In this document: piece by piece, positions 51,647 to 57,483 of the stretch
Position numbering within the stretch: position 1 is the stretch's first letter
Layout: the number at the start of each line of letters is the position of its first letter
Source of the DNA: Candidatus Omnitrophota bacterium
GTDB lineage: Bacteria > Omnitrophota > Gorgyraeia > Duberdicusellales > 4484-171
Direction: 5' to 3'
Assembly (NCBI GenBank): GCA_024542985.1
Contig: JAMXCX010000004.1
Span: 1-57,483, forward strand
Length of the DNA stretch: 57,483 nucleotides
The notes under the pieces: generated by a model
The model's input: the letters and a program-made list of their open reading frames with translations, nothing else
What the model was told of the DNA's origin: nothing
Database searches by the model: none
Program-made: the position numbers and the translations under genes

Positions 51647-52903
51647 ATGAAAGAATTAGTCTACATCATTCAAACTCCTCCCTTTTGGCTCAAAACCCCT
51701 CCTCTCTCATTAACCTATCTTAAATTCTATTTAGAAAAAGAAGGCCTTAGGGTAGGCATTCTAGACCTGAATACGCTTCTTTTTCATTCATCAAAAAGTA
51801 CTACCAGCACATGGTTAACTCTGAGCAGCAATTTTGAGAAAAGTCTATTTGAGTTTGTAGAAGATAAATACTCTCAGGTTTTAGATGATGTCTATAAAAA
51901 AATCAAAGATGCCGAATTTATAGGTTTCTCGTTGTTAAAACGAAACACTGAATTTTCTTTGGCTTTAGCCGAAAAAATAAAACAAAGATTTCCTAAGAAA
52001 AAAATAATTTTTGGCGGCCCCCAAACCTCGATTTTAGAACGAGAGCAGAAATTAAATGCTGACTGCTACTGGGTCATTGGGGAAGGAGAAAGGCCTTTCT
52101 TAGATATAATCCGTAACGGCAAAAGGAGAATTTATAGATTCCAAGAATTAGAAAACCTAGACACGCTTGCTTTCTATGATTTTGAATATCTCAATCTAAA
52201 AAATTACTCTCTGCATTTACCGTTATTTTCATCCCGTGGCTGCCCTCATAAATGCCGGTTCTGCTCCGAACGCTTTTTAAGCAAAAAATTCCGCTGCCAC
52301 TCACCTGAGTATATGGTTGATCAAATTAAATATCTCAAAAATAAACATAAGACTCATAATTTTGTCTTTTGCGATTCACTCATAAATTACAAAAGACAAT
52401 GGCTGCATGTTTTCTGCCGGTTATTAATAAAAAACAACCTGAAAATAAACTGGGAAGCCCAAATTAGAGTAGAAAAAAACTTCTCTCTCGAGCTGGCTAA
52501 ACTTATGAAAAAAAGTGGCTGCTATAATCTTTTCGTAGGCTTAGAAAGCGCCTCAGATAAAGTGCTGACCTTAATGGATAAAGGCTTCGATGCATCCTCT
52601 GCCCTTTGTTTCTTTAACACTTTAAGAAGGGGAGATTTACACTTTGAAGTAAGCCTTATCTTTGGCTACCCCGGAGAGGGAGAAAAAGAGTTTGAGGAAA
52701 CTATAAATTTCATTACAAAAAATAAAAAAATAATACCAAAAATAGCGCAAGCTAACTTATTTCTGGACTACCTAAATAATTTTTCCGGCAAATCTCTCCC
52801 GGAGAATAAAATAAAAAAAAGACTCCAGAGCTTTATAAACATAATCGATAAAGAAAAAATAAAATATACCAAAAGCTTCATCGGAAACCTTACTTACAGC
52901 TAA
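51647..52903 (+). CDS. B12-binding-domain radical SAM protein
   Basis: Predicted BchE/RlmN-like cobalamin radical SAM enzyme of 418 aa. The N-terminal B12-binding-like domain (YIIQTPPFWLKTPPLSLTYL, IIFGGPQTSI) is followed by the radical SAM motif SRGCPHKCRFCSERFL near residue 195 and a TIM-barrel region (FVGLESASDKVLTLMDKG, FGYPGEGEKEFEETI). Substrate unknown. It is the first plus-strand gene in an otherwise minus-strand window, divergent from the hemW-like gene, with no ribosome binding site. Confidence 0.85.
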   Translation: MKELVYIIQTPPFWLKTPPLSLTYLKFYLEKEGLRVGILDLNTLLFHSSKSTTSTWLTLSSNFEKSLFEFVEDKYSQVLDDVYKKIKDAEFIGFSLLKRNTEFSLALAEKIKQRFPKKKIIFGGPQTSILEREQKLNADCYWVIGEGERPFLDIIRNGKRRIYRFQELENLDTLAFYDFEYLNLKNYSLHLPLFSSRGCPHKCRFCSERFLSKKFRCHSPEYMVDQIKYLKNKHKTHNFVFCDSLINYKRQWLHVFCRLLIKNNLKINWEAQIRVEKNFSLELAKLMKKSGCYNLFVGLESASDKVLTLMDKGFDASSALCFFNTLRRGDLHFEVSLIFGYPGEGEKEFEETINFITKNKKIIPKIAQANLFLDYLNNFSGKSLPENKIKKRLQSFINIIDKEKIKYTKSFIGNLTYS

Positions 52904-52921
52904 AGTAACAGGCTTTTAACT

Positions 52922-53791
52922 GTGGTAAAAATAAAAATAATTAACACCCAGCGCGTATTATCGCCTACACAAATCACTTTAGGAGATTATGTAATTAACC
53001 CCTACCGAGGGTGCGAATTTAACTGCACCTACTGCTACTCTCAGGAAAACAAAAATATAAAAAGAGACGGCTTTAAGCAAACACTCGGCATAAAAAGCAA
53101 TGCCCCTGATATTTTAGAAAAAGAACTCAAATATAAAAAACCAAAAAGGGTGCTTTTGGGCTCGACAACTGAATGTTTTCAGCACCAAGAATTAAAATAT
53201 AAACTTAGTGAGAAAATACTTCAAATTTTAAACAAACACCGAATTCCATATACTATTTTAACTAAATCGCATTTTATCGAAAATTATTTGCCTCTTATAG
53301 CTGAAAACAAAGAAAATAAAATATACTTCACTTTTAATTTTCACAGCGACGATATTATAAAATTATTCGAGAAAAATTCATCCTCTGTCGGAAAGCGTCT
53401 AGCTACAATCAAGGAAATAATCAAAAGCCAAATAGCTTTGCGAATACATATCGGGCCGTTTATACCTTATATTTCTGAGCTGGATAAAATATTTGAACTT
53501 ATCCCTCAAAATATAAAAGAGCTGGACATTGAACTCTACCATCAAAAACAGGGAAATTTCAAAGCCTTAATACTTGCTATAAAACGGAATTTTGATAAAA
53601 CCTTGGCAGAAAGGATAAGGAAGATTTATAAAAATAAACAAAATTACGACCAATATGTCAAAAGCCTAAGGTGTAAAATTAGGCAATTCAGCAAAAAATA
53701 CCCTTATGTCTTTTATTATATTGTTCCGGATTTTGATGAATTCTATAACCCCAGGATTGATTATGCCAGGCCTCTAAGAAATGCCGGCTAG
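52922..53791 (+). CDS. Radical SAM protein, spore-photoproduct-lyase-like (SplB superfamily)
   Basis: Protein of 289 aa beginning at GTG 52922, 18 bp after the previous gene. The cluster motif is NPYRGCEFNCTYCYSQ (CxxxCxxC), followed by VLLGSTTECFQHQE, RIPYTILTKSHFIENYL and RIHIGPFIPYISELD, the pattern of the SPL/Rv2578c-type radical SAM proteins. A DNA repair role is not supported beyond that similarity. It pairs with the upstream cobalamin radical SAM gene. Confidence 0.82.
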   Translation: MVKIKIINTQRVLSPTQITLGDYVINPYRGCEFNCTYCYSQENKNIKRDGFKQTLGIKSNAPDILEKELKYKKPKRVLLGSTTECFQHQELKYKLSEKILQILNKHRIPYTILTKSHFIENYLPLIAENKENKIYFTFNFHSDDIIKLFEKNSSSVGKRLATIKEIIKSQIALRIHIGPFIPYISELDKIFELIPQNIKELDIELYHQKQGNFKALILAIKRNFDKTLAERIRKIYKNKQNYDQYVKSLRCKIRQFSKKYPYVFYYIVPDFDEFYNPRIDYARPLRNAG

Positions 53792-53827
53792 TATATAAAA
53801 TCAAAGACACCGAACTCAAATTTTTAA

Positions 53828-54358
53828 TCATTTCCTGCCAAGATCAGAAATTTTTTTCAATATTAAATTAGGCAGCAAATCTCTATTATTAAGAGTTACC
53901 TCGTCTATTTCTATATCGTCTCTCTCTTTTATTCGGAGGATGAATTCATCGCTGCCAAGAGTTATTGTGCCTATAACTATATTGGCAGAATCAAGGGCGC
54001 AAATTGCGGCCTGCCTAAACTTTTGGGAAAAACATTCCATCTTACCGATTTCATCAAGTATTATAGCATTATCCTTGATAGGCATAATTGAAGGCACTGC
54101 TACCTTTTCAATATTCTCAATGCTTACTCCGTAACGCCTTATATGAAAACTAGATTTAATATCTTGATGCGCGAGATAGGCTGTTTTTCCATCAAGAGTC
54201 GTCATTAAAAAACCTACTCTTTTTTTACCTTGCCTTTCTTCTTCGGTGTAAAAGCCATTGGCTAAAAAACTTAAGTCTGCTATCACTTTCTTTATGACGG
54301 TGGTTTTCCCTGACGAAGGAGCACCGGTTAAAAAGATATTTTTCTTTACTTGCTGCAT
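53828..54358 (-). CDS. THEP1-type nucleoside-triphosphatase
   Basis: P-loop NTPase of 176 aa. The Walker A is LTGAPSSGKTTVI, the Walker B is AIILDEIGKMECFS, and NGFYTEEERQGKKRVGF is the THEP1 family block. It hydrolyses nucleoside triphosphates in vitro in family members; the cellular role is unknown. It converges on the plus-strand radical SAM genes, and is the last chromosomal gene before the cassette array. Confidence 0.88.
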   Translation of the reverse strand: MQQVKKNIFLTGAPSSGKTTVIKKVIADLSFLANGFYTEEERQGKKRVGFLMTTLDGKTAYLAHQDIKSSFHIRRYGVSIENIEKVAVPSIMPIKDNAIILDEIGKMECFSQKFRQAAICALDSANIVIGTITLGSDEFILRIKERDDIEIDEVTLNNRDLLPNLILKKISDLGRK

Positions 54359-54427
54359 AATAATACGTTCCGAATATAAAAATAAAAATATTTCTAATAA
54401 ATTTAATTTCTGAAATTTTCCATTTTA

Positions 54428-54484
54428 AATCAGCTACCTAACGGGCCGCAAAGCTGCGGAGTTAGGTCAGGTGGATTGTTAGAT
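54428..54484 (-). other. attC site 1, outer core lost (after the nucleotidyltransferase cassette)
   Basis: On the minus strand the site begins with a perfect R'' core ATCTAAC (54484-54478), then AATCCACCTGACC, and folds through CGCA/TGCG arms to TAGCTGATT. The expected GTTRRRY core after GATT is missing (TTAAAATGGAA instead). The site is thus truncated or mutated at the side facing THEP1. Confidence 0.7.
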
Positions 54485-54488
54485 AATA

Positions 54489-54932
54489 TTATTCAGAAAT
54501 AGATTCTAGGTCGGCTAAATCTTTATGACGCCCGATTGATCTTTTATTAGTAATTAGCTCATCCTTACCTATAAAATATACCCCAATATTTCCGTATTTT
54601 CCTGCAAGGCGATTACTTGAAATCTGCTTCCAACTTACTCCAGTAATAGAGGTAAGAATATCTATACGAATTGGGGGAACGCCTAATTGTATAACTTTTC
54701 CTTGAGAGGAGAGATCTTCAACATTAAGGCTTACTGATTCAAATCCAAAATCTTTTATTGCTTTAAGGATTTTCTTTGCATTACTCAAATCTGGTTTGAC
54801 CAAAATATCTAGATCTCCAGTATATCGAGGGCAGCCGTGGAAGGCTAGGGCGTAGGCACCAACAATTACATATTCAACTTTATGTTTGTTGAATAACTTT
54901 AATAATTCTTTGAAATCTTTTTGTGGTTCCAT
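54489..54932 (-). CDS. MNT-type nucleotidyltransferase (cassette D)
   Basis: Predicted minimal nucleotidyltransferase of 147 aa. The signature GAYALAFHG, then RYTGDLDILV with the DxD metal site, matches the MNT/DUF6036-like and AbiEii-like group, members of which act in toxin-antitoxin or abortive-infection systems. The ATG at 54932 follows AAGGAAG with 7-nt spacing; a TTG directly before it is less likely. It overlaps the small upstream gene by 53 bp. The attC site 1 starts 4 bp after the stop, as in gene cassettes. Confidence 0.8.
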   Translation of the reverse strand: MEPQKDFKELLKLFNKHKVEYVIVGAYALAFHGCPRYTGDLDILVKPDLSNAKKILKAIKDFGFESVSLNVEDLSSQGKVIQLGVPPIRIDILTSITGVSWKQISSNRLAGKYGNIGVYFIGKDELITNKRSIGRHKDLADLESISE

Positions 54933-55053
54933 CAAATTGCTTCCTTAATATTTCTACTGCTTCGATGCGTTCTTTGGGAGATTTTGAAAGCCAATAGGCT
55001 AGATCATCTCCCTTCTCTTTCAAGCTCAATTTTTTTATAACTTTTTTTATCAT
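54880..55053 (-). CDS. Small partner protein of the nucleotidyltransferase (cassette D)
   Basis: A 57-codon gene not previously recognised by name. The product is basic and helical, with a motif YWLSKSPKERIEAVEILRKQ in the middle of the kind found in short proteins encoded next to MNT-type nucleotidyltransferases. It overlaps the following gene by 53 bp in another frame. A TATAAT lies 6 nt before the ATG with no ribosome binding site, suggesting a leaderless transcript and a cassette-borne promoter. An antitoxin or partner role is inferred from the pairing only. Confidence 0.7.
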   Translation of the reverse strand: MIKKVIKKLSLKEKGDDLAYWLSKSPKERIEAVEILRKQFDGTTKRFQRIIKVIQQT

Positions 55054-55059
55054 AATATT

Positions 55060-55065
55060 ATTATA
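55060..55065 (-). promoter_or_regulatory. TATAAT box of the cassette D genes
   Basis: Minus-strand TATAAT at 55065-55060, six bases before the ATG at 55053, within the 46 bp between attC site 2 and the gene. The -35 region (ATAGAA at 17-bp spacing) is poor. Confidence 0.4.
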
Positions 55066-55098
55066 TCAAATATACCTAACTTTTCTATTTTATTTTCT

Positions 55099-55169
55099 AT
55101 CTAACATAAAAATCAACTGCCAAGACCACGCGAAGCGCAGGATTGGTCAGCTGGATTGCCTTGTTATGC
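55099..55169 (-). other. attC site 2
   Basis: A 71-bp site read on the minus strand. The R''-like core GCATAAC (55169-55163) is followed by AAGGCAATCCAGCTGACC. After the hairpin apex (GCGCTTCGCG) comes GTGGTCTTGGCAGTTGATT, then the R' core GTTAGAT (55105-55099), an exact GTTRRRY. The arms pair imperfectly, leaving unpaired bases, as attC sites require. Confidence 0.8.
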
Positions 55170-55179
55170 ATTAAACTTT

Positions 55180-55899
55180 TTATTCTTTCATCAATTTGAT
55201 TACCCTATAGCCTTGACTGCCTTGTAATTCTGTTGGAGCAAATTCGTCGCCTTCTGCGGTGATGAGAGTAACTTGTGACTCATCATATCCGTGTGCCAAT
55301 AAAAGTTTACTGAACTTTTCCTCATTTTGAATTGGAGGAGCCACCATAAGAAGTGAATCAAATTCGTTCGTATTTTTTTCTATAGCGCGTATCAAAACAT
55401 TGGCACCAGCATACATAGAGAAGCCCATTATCTGTGAGTCAGGGTAGGAAGATTTAAAATGCTTCGCAACTCTTACAACGTAATTACTCGCATTTTCGTA
55501 TAACTGTAAGACATCCTCTGGATAACTGTTTTCCTTTGCCCATTGATAAATATCGCCATGATATCTTAAGGCTACCTCAAGAAGAATTTTGTCATTTTTT
55601 AGAAATATCGTATCAAGCAATTTAATGCCTGGCTCATTTAAATTATCATCTGGATACGAAGGAAAGTGCGTGATTTGAAACACATGAGCATTCCCAAATT
55701 GTTCATTAAGAGCGAACTCAATATGCTGATCTACACGTTGCAGTTCAGCAAATTCTTCCGCCGTGAACCCGTGGATTTCGTCCAACCTAGTAATGCCAGT
55801 TATATGAATAATTAAGACTTTTCTGTTTTCACAATGGCCATTTGAAACAAAGAGAAAACTGATTAGGCATAAAAACACAAAGAACAATTTCTTTTTCAT
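55180..55899 (-). CDS. Secreted alpha/beta-hydrolase-like protein (cassette C)
   Basis: Predicted exported protein of 239 aa. A signal peptide (MKKKLFFVFLCLISFLFVSNGHC) is followed by a hydrolase-like core: strand VLIIHITGI, a nucleophile-elbow-like GFSMYAGANV with Ser in G-F-S-M-Y (the fifth residue is Y rather than G), and ITAEGDEFAP near the C-terminus. I do not recognise the family. The ATG at 55899 follows AAGGGAG; an earlier in-frame ATG at 55953 lies inside attC site 3 and is rejected. attC site 2 begins 10 bp after the stop. Confidence 0.7.
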   Translation of the reverse strand: MKKKLFFVFLCLISFLFVSNGHCENRKVLIIHITGITRLDEIHGFTAEEFAELQRVDQHIEFALNEQFGNAHVFQITHFPSYPDDNLNEPGIKLLDTIFLKNDKILLEVALRYHGDIYQWAKENSYPEDVLQLYENASNYVVRVAKHFKSSYPDSQIMGFSMYAGANVLIRAIEKNTNEFDSLLMVAPPIQNEEKFSKLLLAHGYDESQVTLITAEGDEFAPTELQGSQGYRVIKLMKE

Positions 55900-55942
55900 T
55901 ATTACTCCCTTCGTTTTCGCAGATATTTTCAGTTTTATATCT

Positions 55943-55991
55943 GCATAACACAAAAATCAGCGGCGCGTTAGCGTCCGCTGGATTGTTAGAC
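55943..55991 (-). other. attC site 3
   Basis: The shortest site, 49 bp. On the minus strand a perfect R'' core GTCTAAC (55991-55985) leads into AATCCAGCGGACGC, apex TAAC, then GCGCCGCTGATT and the R' core GTTATGC (55949-55943). CAGCGG-A-CGC pairs with GCGCCGCTG, leaving an extrahelical A, and an extra C bulges between AATC and CAGCGG, the textbook asymmetry of a foldable attC. Confidence 0.85.
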
Positions 55992-56013
55992 ATGAGAATA
56001 TTGTAATAATTTT

Positions 56014-56706
56014 TTATGCGTCTCTTTGTGACTTTTGCAAAATGACTAGATTACCCGGATTCGCCCATAACTCGAAGCGTCTTAGGGCATAATATGCTGC
56101 TCGTCTACTCCCGGCAAAGCCTGAATTCGCTGTATCATGCAAAGCAAGTAGTCCTCCTGTAATAAGCTTTTGGCTCCATGCATCAATATCAAAACTAACG
56201 TTAGCATAGTCGTGAAGCACATCAATAAACACAAAACTGATTGATCCAAATGGCCAATTCCGCCATGCATCGCCAGAAGTTTTTTTCAGATGCGACACAT
56301 TGTTGCAATCGACGACATTATTTCTAAAAATTTTGCAGGTTTCTTCTGTGGCACCATAACCGAAATAAGGATCTACAGCTATTACCTTTCGATTAGTAGA
56401 TTGGGCCAAACATCTTGTAGTTTCACCTTTATATGAGCCCACCTCGACTACTACTGCGTTACCCATGTGCTCGGTATGTTTCAATGCTGCAATTAAGTAT
56501 TGCATTAATTTTGGTGACACAGCTGTTTGACGTTGATCAAATTCAGGTGGCGAAGCTAACCCAATTAATTCTTTGGAAGGAATATTATAACGCTTGAAAT
56601 TCAAACGCGCCCATTTATCATCAAATCTTGACTTGGCAACAAAAAGAACTCTTAAGGGGTACCACCTGTAATATTTTTTTTTGATACTGAATGGGTCAAT
56701 TACCAT
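56014..56706 (-). CDS. Class I SAM-dependent methyltransferase (cassette B)
   Basis: Predicted methyltransferase of 230 aa, Methyltransf_24-like. Motif I is VVVEVGSYKGETTRCLA near residue 95, then VIAVDPYFGYGATEE (acidic strand-2 residue), FVFIDVLHDYANV and LLALHDTANSGF. The substrate is unknown; glycan, antibiotic and small-molecule methyltransferases share this fold. It has no clear ribosome binding site and begins 26 bp after attC site 4. attC site 3 follows its stop within 25 bp. Confidence 0.85.
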   Translation of the reverse strand: MVIDPFSIKKKYYRWYPLRVLFVAKSRFDDKWARLNFKRYNIPSKELIGLASPPEFDQRQTAVSPKLMQYLIAALKHTEHMGNAVVVEVGSYKGETTRCLAQSTNRKVIAVDPYFGYGATEETCKIFRNNVVDCNNVSHLKKTSGDAWRNWPFGSISFVFIDVLHDYANVSFDIDAWSQKLITGGLLALHDTANSGFAGSRRAAYYALRRFELWANPGNLVILQKSQRDA

Positions 56707-56731
56707 AATTAAATTTCAATTATTTTTTTAT

Positions 56732-56797
56732 TTCTAACACCCGAAATCACCGGCTGGAAAGCGCAGCTTTACAGTCCGCTGGATTGGTTTGTTATAC
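56732..56797 (-). other. attC site 4
   Basis: A 66-bp site on the minus strand. The R'' core GTATAAC (56797-56791) is followed by AAACCAATCCAGCGGAC, a hairpin apex with AAAGCTGCGCTTT, then CCAGCCGGTGATT and the R' core GTTAGAA (56738-56732). The arms pair with several mismatches. It follows the truncated transposase stop by 6 bp. Confidence 0.78.
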
Positions 56798-56803
56798 GGA
56801 ATT

Positions 56804-57238
56804 TTATTTCCAAAACTGCCAAATTTTTATACCGGGTATATTTTGTGATTCATTTATTTGTTTTGTTGTTTGATATTTAAAATCGGCAATAACGTTACCT
56901 ATTGTAGGGGCGCGGTTTCCGCGCCCGTTAATTTTATCATTATTGTTATTATTATCCGGGCGGGGTGACCCCGCCCCTACAATATTTATTATTCCATGGA
57001 TATGGTTTGGCATTATTCTATATTCGTCCATGGATATATTATTATATTTTTTAAACATTGCCTGCCACCAGGAATTAACCATAATTCCGGCATCATTTAA
57101 CGCCATTTGATTATTTTCAATGGCACCGAAAATCTCTGTGCGGTTTTGGATGCAAATGGTTACAAAATATTGACCGGGTTTTGAATAGTCATGCTGGGGT
57201 ATACGGTTAGTATTACGGCGGGTGGATAATTTGGGCAT
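56804..57238 (-). pseudogene. C-terminally truncated REP-associated tyrosine transposase (Y1/IS200-like, cassette A)
   Basis: Y1-type transposase of 144 codons. The N-terminus (DYSKPGQYFVTICIQNR) and the HUH motif in RIMPNHIHGIINIV are intact, and PTIGNVIADFK matches the next family block. The product stops at KIWQFWK, where family members continue into NYYEH and a helix with the catalytic Tyr, so about 35-50 residues including the nucleophile are missing. attC site 4 begins 6 bp later, so the end was lost at a cassette boundary. An 83-bp palindrome occupies the segment coding for GAGSPRP...GRGNRAP. Confidence 0.85.
56901..56983. repeat. REP-like composite palindrome inside the transposase gene
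   Basis: ATTGTAGGGGC (56901-56911) and its perfect inverse GCCCCTACAAT (56973-56983) bound an 83-bp element. Each arm also folds on itself: GGGCGCGG-TTT-CCGCGCCC on the left and GGGCGGGG-TGA-CCCCGCCC on the right. The AT-rich centre is TTATTGTTATTATTAT-like. This is the head-to-tail hairpin layout of REP/BIME elements that RAYT proteins mobilise, here in frame within the RAYT gene. Confidence 0.8.
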
Positions 57239-57369
57239 TAATTTTGTTTCTAATTTTTATTATTTTTTCACCTAGCAATTAATAGACAGAATCCGTATTT
57301 TGCCAGAATTTATTAAATTCTTCGGTTTATTATAACACATCTCCAAAAAATCATCTAATAACAAAATTC

Positions 57370-57397
57370 TTGAATTATAGCCTGATATATTTATAAT
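57370..57397 (+). promoter_or_regulatory. Candidate promoter of the edge glycosyltransferase gene
   Basis: TTGAAT (57370-57375), 16 bp spacer, TATAAT (57392-57397), with the ATG only 9 nt later (57407). No Shine-Dalgarno sequence is visible. The 57255-57406 stretch otherwise shows no gene. Confidence 0.45.
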
Positions 57398-57406
57398 AAC
57401 CGCATA

Positions 57407-57483
57407 ATGAAAAATCCCTTTTTCAGTGTAATTATTCCTACTTACAACCGGCAAAAATTTTTAAAGATTGCTGTACAATCAGT
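57407..57483 (+). CDS. Glycosyltransferase family 2 (N-terminal 25 codons; runs off the right edge)
   Basis: The start MKNPFFSVIIPTYNRQKFLK is the typical N-terminal strand and loop of GT-A family 2 glycosyltransferases. The frame is open to the end of the window. It lies just beyond the cassette array on the opposite strand, so it is probably outside the array. No substrate can be inferred from 25 residues. Confidence 0.8.
   Translation, partial: MKNPFFSVIIPTYNRQKFLKIAVQS

Larger units (their letters stand above)
54431..57254 (-). mobile_element. Integron gene-cassette array without integrase in the window (CALIN)
   Basis: Four attC-like sites (54428-54484, 55099-55169, 55943-55991, 56732-56797) alternate with unrelated minus-strand genes, each gene followed on its 3' side by one site. 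The sites share RYYYAAC-like and GTTRRRY-like cores at their ends, AATCCA next to one core, GATT near the other, and a hairpin arm with unpaired bases. Cassettes in order of reading: truncated RAYT, methyltransferase, secreted hydrolase-like protein, and a small gene with a nucleotidyltransferase. No tyrosine recombinase or attI is visible between 57254 and 57483. The upstream boundary near 57245-57254 (ATTAGAAAC) is a guess from similarity to the R' core. Confidence 0.8.

Noticed and set aside
57255-57406. attI site or integrase remnant upstream of the array
   Set aside because: Only an ATTAGAAAC resemblance to an R' core at 57246-57254 was seen; no recombinase motif or attI structure is present in the 150 bp left.
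57272-57454. 60-codon minus-strand frame at the right edge
   Set aside because: It overlaps the start of the family 2 glycosyltransferase and shows no recognisable sequence.

Overview
The window is A+T-rich bacterial chromosome, coded almost entirely on the minus strand. The lineage is probably Candidatus Omnitrophota or a relative; this is inferred from gene content and style, since no 16S rRNA gene is present. A diderm envelope with lipopolysaccharide is indicated by a full KDO set (kdsA, kdsB, kdsC, kdsD), heptose genes (a HldE kinase domain and gmhB), lptB with an LptC/LptA-like protein, and ExbB/ExbD with a periplasmic TPR protein. Compact operons with ATGA or 8-14 bp overlaps are typical throughout.

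Layout on the minus strand, read from high to low coordinates within each block. (1) 1-9.3 kb is the translation/transcription operon: tRNA-Thr, rpmG, tRNA-Trp, secE, nusG, rplK, rplA, rplJ, rplL, rpoB and the first 656 codons of rpoC. A strong promoter lies just upstream of tRNA-Thr, and an unusual palindromic insert separates rplJ from rplL. (2) 9.4-20 kb carries ligA, a phosphoesterase, acylphosphatase, fmt, a motif-degenerate priA, an MGDG-synthase-like glycosyltransferase, gmhB, an RsuA/RluB pseudouridine synthase, mtaB, rsmE and tRNA-Ala. (3) 20-31 kb holds a small winged-helix protein, ExbD/ExbB, a TPR protein and uvrA, then a cofactor cluster (nadE, folK, panC, aspartate dehydrogenase). 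(4) 31-43.5 kb carries lgt, dtd, a radical SAM protein, queH, a divergent polysaccharide deacetylase, rpe, a GH5 hydrolase, a cysteine-cluster protein, a membrane pyrophosphatase, purA, serA with a class V aminotransferase, and clpP. (5) 43.5-50.4 kb holds a trigger factor lacking the PPIase domain, then the LPS operon (hldE kinase domain, kdsB, kdsA, kdsD, kdsC, lptC/A-like, lptB). (6) 50.5-54.4 kb has a HemW-like gene divergent from two plus-strand radical SAM genes, followed by a THEP1-type NTPase.

The most notable region is 54.4-57.3 kb. Four short structured sites share RYYYAAC/GTTRRRY-like ends, an AATCCA motif near one end and a GATT motif near the other. They alternate with unrelated minus-strand genes, each gene lying just upstream of one site. 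This is the architecture of an integron gene-cassette array (attC sites) without an integrase in the window, i.e. a CALIN. The cassettes carry (A) a truncated Y1/RAYT transposase with an 83-bp REP-like palindrome inside its coding sequence, (B) a class I methyltransferase, (C) a secreted alpha/beta-hydrolase-like protein, and (D) a small protein overlapping an MNT-type nucleotidyltransferase (toxin-antitoxin-like). The attC site at the THEP1 edge has lost its outer core site, so the array looks partly decayed. A plus-strand family 2 glycosyltransferase begins at the right edge.

Several genes (nadE, hemW, the B12-type radical SAM gene, the small cassette-D gene, and the edge glycosyltransferase) have TATAAT only 6-9 nt before the start codon and no Shine-Dalgarno sequence, suggesting leaderless transcripts.
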